From JBLMZW01 sp050259035 (lineage in GTDB: Bacteria; Bacillota; Syntrophomonadia; Syntrophomonadales; DTU052), in contig JBLMZW010000212.1 of assembly GCA_050259035.1 (NCBI GenBank), positions 1 through 5,101 on the forward strand: a DNA stretch of 5,101 nucleotides, read 5' to 3'. The translations under genes and the position numbers were made by a program. Positions within the stretch are counted from its first letter, which is position 1. Every line of letters begins with the position of its first letter. The notes beneath the pieces are model-generated. The model had not been told where the DNA came from and ran no database searches. It worked only from the letters and a program-made list of their open reading frames with translations. Below, piece after piece: positions 1 through 5,101 of the stretch.

Positions 1-1491
1 TGTTTTCCCCTGCCAGCCCGGATTGGTTTTTCCCACCACAATACCACCCAGCATAAGAACCTCATCTGGTAGGCCCTTTTGGCAAGGCCGGAAGACATTC
101 CCCAGCTCGAAAATAGCCAGGTCTTCATTACGCCGGGCCAGGTTTCGATTCATGGCATCGAACAAGCCCGGAACCAGAGTAGTACGCATGATCCCCTGCT
201 CATCGGAAAATGGGTTGGCAATTACCAAAGTATTTCGCAGTTCATCTTCTTGAGGCACCATCAAGGTATCCAACCAACGGGGATTGATAAAACTGTAGGT
301 CACAACCTGACGCATCCAACGGCTAATAACATCAACAACTCGATCCTGGAATGCTTGATACCCGTCTAGGTGTCCCTGGGTGGGAGTCCCCCTGGTGAGC
401 GAAGTTGGTATATTATCATATCCGTAAAGCCGTGCCACCTCTTCGATTAAATCCTCTTCAATTTCCAAATCAGGCCGGTAGGAAGGCACGCTAACCAGGA
501 ACTGTTCACCCGACGGTTCAACCTCAAAATCCAACTGTCTCAGGTAAGCCACTATTTCATTTTCCGAAAGGTTGGTTCCCAGAACATGATTTACCCGGGC
601 TGGCCGCAACGTAATTAAACGCGGCTCTTGCGGAGCAGGATAAGCATCTATGACGCCTTTTACCACTTCGCCAGCTCCCAGTATCTCGATCAAGCGTGCG
701 GCCCGATCCACGGCGAAGATAACCCCTTCTATATCCACTCCTTTTTCAAATCTTATAGAAGACTCGGTACGCAGCCCTACTTTTTTTGAGGTTTTTCTAA
801 TGCTAACCCCATCGAAGTTGGCTGACTCCAACAGCACCGTAATGGTAGAATCATTTATCTCACTATTGGCTCCTCCCATTACTCCGGCCAGGGCTACTGG
901 CCGTTCATTGTCGGCGATAATCAATGTATCCTGGTCAATTTCTCTCTCCTGGCCATCCAGAGTATCAATCTTTTCCCCCTTCTGGGCTCGTCTGACTACT
1001 ATACTTCCGTTCTTTAGCAAATCATAGTCAAAAGCGTGAAGCGGTTGATTGGTTTCTAACATCACGTAATTAGTGACATCGACAATATTATTAATTGCCC
1101 TGATACCCGAATTTTCCAAACGTTCCCGCATCCAAGACGGCGATGGAGCCAAACGTATATTACGAACCAGCCGCGCGGCATACCTACGGCACAAATCGGA
1201 ATCCTTGATCGTAACCGAAACTGAATCTTCAATCTTCTCTTCGTTTTCGTCCGGCGTTGATTGGGGCAAATGTAATGGAGCACCCGTAACTGCAGCCACT
1301 TCGCGAGCTACGTTTATAATACCGTAACAGTCACCCCGGTTGGGAGTAAGATCAAGATCTAAAATCGTATCATTTTCGAGTCTCTCGATCCCCTCTATGG
1401 TAATCCCAGCCATAGTCAGTTTATGGGCCAGTTCCTCTGGTGTTATATCGACATCAACATAATCTTTTAGCCATTCAATCGGTAATCTCAT
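1..1491 (-). CDS. pheT: Phenylalanyl-tRNA synthetase beta subunit, N-terminal 497 residues (C-terminus beyond the left edge)
   Basis: PheT pairs with PheS in the cytoplasmic (alpha-beta)2 enzyme that charges tRNA-Phe and hydrolyses mischarged Tyr-tRNA-Phe. The protein begins MRLPIEWLKDYVDVDIT, the usual PheT opening. LTPNRGDC lies at residues 48-55. The B3/4 editing domain (about 90-265) contains NNIVDVTNYVML (134-145) and QPLHAFDYD (149-157), followed by RTESSIRFEKGVD (241-253). The B5 region is about 290-360, and the start of the catalytic-like core includes VVTYSFINP (396-404). The rest of that core and the anticodon-binding domain lie outside the window. The oddity is that only about 12 residues separate GIEGIE-type sequence (30-35) from LTPNR, where canonical bacterial PheT carries an EMAP/OB-fold tRNA-binding insertion of about 110 residues. 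The reading frame is unbroken there. The ATG follows a GGGGGGAAAGAA ribosome site, 11 nt after the pheS stop, so the two are one operon. Confidence 0.97.
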   Translation of the reverse strand, partial: MRLPIEWLKDYVDVDITPEELAHKLTMAGITIEGIERLENDTILDLDLTPNRGDCYGIINVAREVAAVTGAPLHLPQSTPDENEEKIEDSVSVTIKDSDLCRRYAARLVRNIRLAPSPSWMRERLENSGIRAINNIVDVTNYVMLETNQPLHAFDYDLLKNGSIVVRRAQKGEKIDTLDGQEREIDQDTLIIADNERPVALAGVMGGANSEINDSTITVLLESANFDGVSIRKTSKKVGLRTESSIRFEKGVDIEGVIFAVDRAARLIEILGAGEVVKGVIDAYPAPQEPRLITLRPARVNHVLGTNLSENEIVAYLRQLDFEVEPSGEQFLVSVPSYRPDLEIEEDLIEEVARLYGYDNIPTSLTRGTPTQGHLDGYQAFQDRVVDVISRWMRQVVTYSFINPRWLDTLMVPQEDELRNTLVIANPFSDEQGIMRTTLVPGLFDAMNRNLARRNEDLAIFELGNVFRPCQKGLPDEVLMLGGIVVGKTNPGWQGKT

Positions 1492-1502
1492 TTCTTTCCC
1501 CC

Positions 1503-2525
1503 CTAGAACTGAGATAAGAATCTCAGGTCGTTATCATAAAACATTCTAAGGTCATTGATCCCATACTTTAGCATAGCTATTCGTTCTATGCCCAGACCAA
1601 AGGCAAACCCGGTGGTCTTTTCGGGATCATAGCCCCCGGCCCTTATAACATTGGGATGGACCATTCCTGACCCCAGGATTTCCAGCCAGCCAGTCTGAGA
1701 ACAGGTTCTGCATCCAACCCCGCCACACATCACACAGGATACATCCACTTCAGCACTGGGCTCAGTAAAAGGAAAATAACTAGGGCGAAACCTGACCCGG
1801 GCCTCTTCCCCGAATATCCGCTGAATAAAAGTCATCAGCATACTCTTTAAATCCGCAAAAGTCACTTTTTCATCAACGTATAATCCTTCAATTTGATGAA
1901 ACATCGGGGAATGAGTAGCATCATCATCCCTGCGATATACCTTTCCCGGAACAATAATTTTAACCGGCAGTTCAGGACATTTCTTCTCCATTACCCGCAC
2001 CTGAGCCGAAGAGGTTTGAGTTCTCAAAAGCATTTCCTCGGTAATATAAAAAGAATCCTGCATATCACGAGCCGGGTGGTTAGGGGGTAAATTCAAAGCC
2101 TCAAAATTATAGTAATCTAGTTCCACCTCTGGCCCTTCAGCCACTTCGAATCCAAACCCCAGAAAAATCCCTTTAATTTCATCGGTCACAAGGGTAAGCG
2201 GATGCTTGCTTCCTGATACTAAAACAGATCCCGGAAGAGTAATATCGATCTTTTCCTTTAAAAGCCGATTCTCAAGTTCTTTTTCAGCAAATGCCTGTAA
2301 ACGATTATCAATTAAAGCCTCTAGAGAATCCTTGATCTCATTGGCAAGTTTACCGACTACTCCCCTATCTTCAGGAGACAGGTCCTTAAGCCCCCTGAGG
2401 ATTTTGGTGATTTCCCCTTTGCGCCCCAGGTATTCTACTCGGACCGCCTTAAGCACTTCGGCATTTTCAGCGGCCGTGATTCTACTTTCCGCCTCCTGCT
2501 TGAATTGTGTAAGTCTTGTTTCCAT
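1503..2525 (-). CDS. pheS: Phenylalanyl-tRNA synthetase alpha subunit
   Basis: PheS is the catalytic subunit that activates phenylalanine with ATP and transfers it to tRNA-Phe. The product is 340 residues, normal for bacteria. Residues 1-90 are the helical coiled-coil arm. The class II catalytic fold follows: motif 1 region with HPLTLVTDEIKGIF (108-121), the Phe-pocket segment FEALNLPPNHPARD (141-154), motif 2 VYRRDDDATHSPMFHQIEG (196-214), and motif 3 GFAFGLGIERIAML (306-319). A four-cysteine cluster C264, C267, C272, C275 precedes TGWLEILGSGMVHPNV, as in many PheS proteins. Start choice: a TTG at 2526-2528 directly precedes ATG 2523-2525; the ATG is preferred because AAGGGGGAAGA (2530-2539 region) is spaced about 7 nt from it. 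The gene follows the T-box terminator and is followed after 11 nt by pheT. Confidence 0.98.
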   Translation of the reverse strand: METRLTQFKQEAESRITAAENAEVLKAVRVEYLGRKGEITKILRGLKDLSPEDRGVVGKLANEIKDSLEALIDNRLQAFAEKELENRLLKEKIDITLPGSVLVSGSKHPLTLVTDEIKGIFLGFGFEVAEGPEVELDYYNFEALNLPPNHPARDMQDSFYITEEMLLRTQTSSAQVRVMEKKCPELPVKIIVPGKVYRRDDDATHSPMFHQIEGLYVDEKVTFADLKSMLMTFIQRIFGEEARVRFRPSYFPFTEPSAEVDVSCVMCGGVGCRTCSQTGWLEILGSGMVHPNVIRAGGYDPEKTTGFAFGLGIERIAMLKYGINDLRMFYDNDLRFLSQF

Positions 2526-2555
2526 CAATCTTCCCCCTTCTTAACCTGCCAATCG

Positions 2556-2592
2556 AAATAAAAAAGCCTTCATCCTCCAAGGGACGAAAGCT
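2556..2592 (-). terminator. Intrinsic terminator of the pheST T-box leader
   Basis: On the minus strand AGCUUUCGUCC (2582-2592) pairs along all 11 positions with GGAUGAAGGCU (2565-2575), with two G-U pairs and a six-base loop. A UUUUUUAUUU tract follows (2556-2565). It lies about 30 nt upstream of the pheS ATG. Transcription should stop here when tRNA-Phe is charged. Confidence 0.93.
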
Positions 2593-2616
2593 CTATCTTC
2601 CGCGGTACCACCCTGG
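2577..2616 (-). promoter_or_regulatory. T-box antiterminator
   Basis: Two helices flank the seven-base UGGUACC bulge: CCAGGG (2611-2616) with CCCUUGG (2577-2583, one bulged U), and GCGGAA (2598-2603) with UUUCGU (2584-2589, including G-U pairs). Formation uses the bases that otherwise make the 5' arm of the terminator, so the two structures exclude each other. Pairings were worked out by hand. Confidence 0.85.
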
Positions 2617-2794
2617 TTAGCCCCGTAGGACTCACCTCGAAAACCCTATAACGACGGGTAGCCGGGATAGGCCTACTACCATTTCAGCCCCCAGCTCCCA
2701 GGTGAATTCGCCTGCTTTCCCCTAGCGCGCTCTCAGTCTTTGGCAACGCCTCCCTGAAAGGTTTCAAGCAGGGTACTGGTCCTGTTCATCGCCT

Positions 2795-2887
2795 TTACTG
2801 GTAGGTGAACATTTTATACCACAAATAATATACTATTATTCCCGATGTGGCAAAAAGGTCCCAAAAAATTTCAGCGTACCCGCCCAT
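2795..2887 (-). CDS. Aromatic-rich 30-residue small protein in the pheST leader (YqzL-like or leader peptide)
   Basis: The ORF opens with ATG at 2885-2887, preceded by AAAGAAGGAG (GGAG at 2897-2900) with a 9-nt gap, a better ribosome site than most in the window. It encodes 30 residues starting MGGYAEIFWDLF and ending KMFTYQ, with TAA at 2795-2797. Ten residues are aromatic (5 Y, 3 F, 2 W). The order F-W-x-L-F-x-x-S-G-x-I, then Y-L-x-Y-K, resembles from memory the YqzL miniprotein pattern (W-K-x-F-x-x-T-G-x-I-x-x-Y-L-x-x-K), but no search was possible. It starts about 30 nt after the predicted transcript start, and lies upstream of the terminator, so it could be made even when pheST is shut off. 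Its stop codon falls immediately after the 5' arm of the stem I closing helix. Alternative reading: an aromatic attenuator-type leader peptide, or a chance ORF. Confidence 0.62.
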   Translation of the reverse strand: MGGYAEIFWDLFATSGIIVYYLWYKMFTYQ

Positions 2888-2923
2888 AGCGGTCCACTCC
2901 TTCTTTGGGTTTAACTTATTCAG

Positions 2924-2953
2924 ATTATAGCACATTAAAACCCATACATACAA
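2924..2953 (-). promoter_or_regulatory. Sigma-A-type promoter for the pheST leader
   Basis: A perfect -10 TATAAT lies at 2924-2929 on the minus strand, with an extended -10 TG one base upstream (TGCTATAAT). An imperfect -35 TTGTAT (2948-2953) is 18 nt away. The transcript would begin near 2917, about 30 nt before the small ORF start and about 110 nt before T-box stem I. Confidence 0.75.
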
Positions 2954-2976
2954 GGAACTGCCTTGGTTTAGTCCAT

Positions 2977-3004
2977 TTAGTCGTATTAATTTTTGGTCTA
3001 TAAG
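2977..3004 (+). promoter_or_regulatory. Possible weak promoter for the Tad-like gene
   Basis: TTAGTC (2977-2982) and TATAAG (2999-3004) are separated by 16 nt, a weak sigma-A match placed about 90 nt before the GTG start and divergent from the pheST promoter. A near-tandem TTTAGTC pair (2967-2973 and 2976-2982) overlaps the -35. This is the best candidate seen by eye, and the real promoter may use another sigma factor. Confidence 0.28.
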
Positions 3005-3078
3005 TCCTATACGAAAATCCTACCTACAGCAGAAGAAATGATTGCTGATCTCGGCTATGCTGTAATTAAGTACCCGGG

Positions 3079-3087
3079 AAGGGGGAG
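3079..3087 (+). promoter_or_regulatory. Ribosome binding site that fixes the GTG start of the Tad-like gene
   Basis: AAGGGGGAG ends 5 nt before GTG at 3093-3095. The next in-frame ATG (3120-3122) has no purine-rich site before it, so the GTG is the preferred start. Confidence 0.8.
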
Positions 3088-3092
3088 TTAAC

Positions 3093-4205
3093 GTGACTGG
3101 TTTTATAAAGTACTGCATAATGGGTATATATAACCACTTTGCCCGGCTTACAAAAGAAGAAAACGGTAACGCTATAATTCTGATCGCTTTGTCATTATCC
3201 GCCCTGGTTGGCTTCGCCGCACTGGTCATTGATGTTGGCAGAATGTATTATACTTATTCAGCCATGCGAAATGCTGTTGACTCCGCCGCATTGGCCGGAG
3301 CCCAAAGGCTTCCCAACGCCAGTGATGCCTTTCAGACCGCAATAAATTACGCAGTAGTAAATGGGCTTGACCAATCTGAAGTACAGGTTACTGTGCCATA
3401 CCAAGGAAGCGATGATAAAATCGAGGTAACCTGTTCTCGTAACATTGAATTTTTATTAGGTCCGGTTATCGGTCAAACCAGCAAAACCCTAACCGCTCGA
3501 GCCATGGCAGCAAAAGGTGGGGCCGGGGGGATCTTCGATTATGCCATCTTTTCTGGAAGTCAAACTCAATCTTTGTTTATGAATGGCGCGAGTGTTAGAG
3601 TTAACGGCAATGCCCATACGAATCATAATGCAATTGTTAATGGAGCTGAGCAAATCATTACTGGCAGGTTGGAAGCTTCAGACAGAGTTGTTACCAACGG
3701 AAGCGGCATATCAATTGGAGAAATAGTTCCCGCTGCGCCTTACATCCCCACACCCGCATGGGATATGAATTCGTTAAAAAACCAGGCTAATGTAGTTTAC
3801 TATGGCAATCAAGATTTCAACGGACAGGACATCAGTGTCGGCCAGGGGACAATTTTTGTGGATGGCGATGTTACCTTCAATGGCTGCAAGCTTGATGGGG
3901 TAGGTTCAATTATAGCTACCGGCAAATTAATATTCAATGGGGAGAGTCTTACCTATAAAACTGCCTCAGACAAAGTCTGCCTTTATGGAGGTGGCGGGAT
4001 AGTAATAAACGGCAATGGTGCAAAGGTAGATGGAATAATGTACTCTCCCGCCAGTTCGGTTACTTTTAATGGTTCAAATCAGTATGTGTATGGTTCGGTG
4101 GTGGCAAATAACATTATTTTTAACGGCGGGGGCTTAGAAGTTAAACACGATCCATTAGCCATAGATGCACTTCCGGTGAAAACCGGCAGCACGTTATTAG
4201 AATAG
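3093..4205 (+). CDS. TadG-like (Tad-domain) membrane-anchored protein with C-terminal beta-solenoid-like repeats
   Basis: The 370-residue product has a short basic N-terminus, then one hydrophobic segment at about residues 26-47 leading into VIDVGRMYYTYSAMRNAVDSAALAGAQ. That is the signature of the TadE/G-like Tad domain, which tethers pilus-assembly or surface proteins to the membrane with the bulk outside. From about residue 150 the protein becomes Asn-Gly rich. FNG-type turns occur at 242, 262, 281, 305 (ING), 325 and 343, spaced 18-24 residues, with earlier NG pairs at 164, 171, 183 and 202. Such spacing suggests a parallel beta-helix and resembles the NG-repeat C-termini (DUF7305-like, from memory) found in some pilus-type proteins. 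No von Willebrand A domain, as in classical TadG, is visible. The gene is convergent with the methyltransferase (10 nt apart) and divergent from pheST. No other tad gene is in view, so its role in pili, adhesion or envelope is inferred only. Confidence 0.85.
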   Translation: MTGFIKYCIMGIYNHFARLTKEENGNAIILIALSLSALVGFAALVIDVGRMYYTYSAMRNAVDSAALAGAQRLPNASDAFQTAINYAVVNGLDQSEVQVTVPYQGSDDKIEVTCSRNIEFLLGPVIGQTSKTLTARAMAAKGGAGGIFDYAIFSGSQTQSLFMNGASVRVNGNAHTNHNAIVNGAEQIITGRLEASDRVVTNGSGISIGEIVPAAPYIPTPAWDMNSLKNQANVVYYGNQDFNGQDISVGQGTIFVDGDVTFNGCKLDGVGSIIATGKLIFNGESLTYKTASDKVCLYGGGGIVINGNGAKVDGIMYSPASSVTFNGSNQYVYGSVVANNIIFNGGGLEVKHDPLAIDALPVKTGSTLLE

Positions 4206-4215
4206 GAATCATCGA

Positions 4216-5028
4216 TTAATGCATATTCTGCATTCGTTGCCTTAGGGCTTCGTACAGGACAATCCCGCACGCAACCCCGGCGTTCAGAGATTCAACCTCA
4301 GCTTGGAGGGGAATAAAAATACGTCTATCCGCAATGTTCAGAAACTCCTGCGGAATCCCACTGCCTTCACTGCCAATCATCATGATAGTCTTGTTTAACA
4401 AGCTTTCGCTATACAAGTTGCTATCGCCTCTAGCATCACAGGCCAGTAGTTTAAATCCCCACGTTTTAACCGTTTTTACGGTAGCAACCGTCGCTCCAGT
4501 GACTACCGGGAGCGATAGTATAGTCCCGGCTGCGGCACGAACCACTTTAGGGTTATATACATCTACGGTGCCGGCGGTAAGGATAACCGCCCCAACCCCG
4601 GCTGCTCGGGCTGTCCTCAGCATGGTTCCCAGGTTCCCCGGATCCTGAATTCCAGCCAGCAAAAGCAGCACCTCGAACTGCATAAGAATAGATAAATCTC
4701 CCCAATCAGGCTTTCGGCAAATCGCCCAGACGCCCTGGGGAGTTTGGGTATCACTTATCAACTTGTTTAAATTGGGTGAAATCACGAAAATCTGTCCCCG
4801 GAACTGCGAAATACCTTCTACACGTTCAATCGACTCCCGGTTGATTAAAACAGAATCCACCAGACCCGGTTTGGATATGGCTTCTTCTACCAGTTTGATC
4901 CCCTCAATCAGGAATTTCCCTTCACGTTCCCTGGCTTTATGGGTATGAAGGCTAGCAGCATACTTTATAATCGGGTTCTCCCGGGAAGTAATTTCGTTGC
5001 TACATAGCTGAGAATTTTTCGACGTCAT
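4216..5028 (-). CDS. SpoU/TrmH-family RNA 2'-O-ribose methyltransferase (YsgA/RlmP-like)
   Basis: The enzyme transfers a methyl group from S-adenosylmethionine to a ribose 2'-OH in RNA, most likely 23S rRNA. The 270-residue product has an N-terminal substrate-binding domain (ITSRENPIIKYAASL at 13-27; EGKFLIEGIKLVEEA at 36-50), then the knotted SPOUT fold. Motif 1 is IQDPGNLGTMLRTARAAG (127-144) with N132 and catalytic-type R138. YNPKVVRAAAGTILSLPVV spans 158-176. Motif 2 is IGSEGSGIP (218-226), and motif 3 is IPLQAEVESLNAGVACGI (239-256). B. subtilis YsgA, located next to pheST, is reported to methylate G2553 of 23S rRNA; the similar context supports that assignment without proving it. Start choice: a TTG at 5038-5040 is also in frame, adding four residues. 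Neither start has a clear ribosome site, which fits translational coupling to the upstream trkA-like gene, overlapped by 29 nt. Confidence 0.93.
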   Translation of the reverse strand: MTSKNSQLCSNEITSRENPIIKYAASLHTHKAREREGKFLIEGIKLVEEAISKPGLVDSVLINRESIERVEGISQFRGQIFVISPNLNKLISDTQTPQGVWAICRKPDWGDLSILMQFEVLLLLAGIQDPGNLGTMLRTARAAGVGAVILTAGTVDVYNPKVVRAAAGTILSLPVVTGATVATVKTVKTWGFKLLACDARGDSNLYSESLLNKTIMMIGSEGSGIPQEFLNIADRRIFIPLQAEVESLNAGVACGIVLYEALRQRMQNMH

Positions 5029-5101
5029 TGGTTTTACCAATAAGGATTAAGATGTCATCCTGGTTTAAGGACTGGTCACCCGGAGGGGAAACGATTAAAT
5101 C
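5000..5101 (-). CDS. C-terminal end of a TrkA/KtrA-type potassium uptake regulator (5' part beyond the right edge)
   Basis: Thirty-three codons end at TAG (5000-5002). The peptide contains VSPPGDQSLNQDDILILIGK and then NDVEKFSAM, the typical closing beta strands of an RCK_C (TrkA-C) domain, where a ligand-binding regulatory subunit of a K+ transporter ends. Its stop lies inside the methyltransferase reading frame (29-nt overlap with the ATG at 5026-5028), so both are probably cotranscribed. Only the tail is seen, so other RCK_C proteins remain possible. Confidence 0.75.
   Translation of the reverse strand, partial: DLIVSPPGDQSLNQDDILILIGKTNDVEKFSAM

Larger units (their letters stand above)
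2556..2804 (-). promoter_or_regulatory. T-box riboswitch of the pheST operon, tRNA-Phe specific (specifier UUC)
   Basis: This leader RNA reads the charging state of tRNA-Phe: uncharged tRNA stabilises the antiterminator and lets transcription enter pheST. Reading the minus strand, the stem I closing helix CUACCA (2799-2804) pairs with UGGUAG (2676-2681). It is followed by the conserved GCGAUGAACAGGACCAGUA segment (2774-2792), then CUGAGAGCGCG in the AG-bulge region (near 2725-2736). The specifier segment GAAUUCACCUGGGAGCUG contains a UUC phenylalanine codon at 2704-2706. AGUAGG (2672-2677) and an ACCC/GGGU hairpin (about 2645-2659) fit the stem II/III linker and stem III. The hallmark AGGGUGGUACCGCGG ends at 2600, with UGGU at 2607-2610 able to pair with the ACCA 3' end of uncharged tRNA. 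Specifier, T-box and downstream gene all agree. Confidence 0.97.

Noticed and set aside
23..369. Two overlapping plus-strand ORFs at the left edge
   Set aside because: Both are antisense to pheT core sequence with strong family matches on the minus strand.
650..1027. 125-codon plus-strand ORF opposite pheT
   Set aside because: It lies wholly antisense to clear pheT coding sequence and its Ser/Thr/Pro-rich product shows no family motif.
2704..2709. GAATTC palindrome as a cloning or vector junction
   Set aside because: It is explained by the UUC specifier context of the T-box, which is continuous on both sides.
4173..4186. CCGGT-GAAA-ACCGG hairpin near the end of the Tad-like gene as a terminator
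   Set aside because: The stem is only 5 bp and neither strand has a T-tract after it; it lies in coding sequence.
4218..4234. AATGCA-TATTC-TGCATT inverted repeat as a bidirectional terminator between the convergent genes
   Set aside because: Six AT-rich base pairs with no following T-tract on either strand; it overlaps the methyltransferase stop and could be chance.
4334..4648. 104-codon plus-strand ORF opposite the methyltransferase
   Set aside because: It is antisense to the SPOUT catalytic motifs, and its Ala/Thr/Val-rich composition mirrors the opposite strand.

Overview
The window looks like the chromosome of an anaerobic, low-to-mid-GC Gram-positive bacterium (Firmicutes, Clostridia side, possibly Syntrophomonadales or Peptococcaceae). 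The evidence is a classic tRNA-sensing T-box leader in front of pheST, Firmicutes-style pheS and pheT sequences, and strong purine-rich Shine-Dalgarno sites. The species call is inference. Most of the window is housekeeping DNA read on the minus strand.

Layout, in the direction of minus-strand transcription (right to left): the last 33 codons of a TrkA/KtrA-type potassium-channel regulator (5000-5101); an overlapping SpoU/TrmH-family 2'-O-ribose methyltransferase resembling Bacillus subtilis YsgA/RlmP (4216-5028); an oppositely oriented gene for a Tad-type (TadG-like) membrane-anchored surface protein with a C-terminal beta-solenoid-like repeat region (3093-4205, plus strand); then a pheST promoter, a leader with a 30-codon aromatic-rich small ORF, a UUC-specifier T-box with antiterminator and terminator, pheS (1503-2525) and the first 497 codons of pheT (1-1491, running off the left edge).

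How it works together: pheS and pheT encode the two subunits of phenylalanyl-tRNA synthetase. Uncharged tRNA-Phe should bind the T-box and allow read-through into both genes. The methyltransferase modifies ribosomal RNA. From memory, methyltransferase-pheS-pheT order is common in Firmicutes; here the Tad-like gene splits it.

Items deserving a second look: (1) the unannotated 30-residue ORF in the pheST leader, with a good ribosome site, 10 aromatic residues and a pattern reminiscent of YqzL-family miniproteins, whose stop codon sits just inside T-box stem I; (2) a PheT that lacks the usual EMAP/OB-fold tRNA-binding insertion near its N-terminus; (3) the inverted Tad/beta-solenoid gene with periodic Asn-Gly coils. 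No CRISPR array, insertion sequence, tRNA or rRNA gene was seen.
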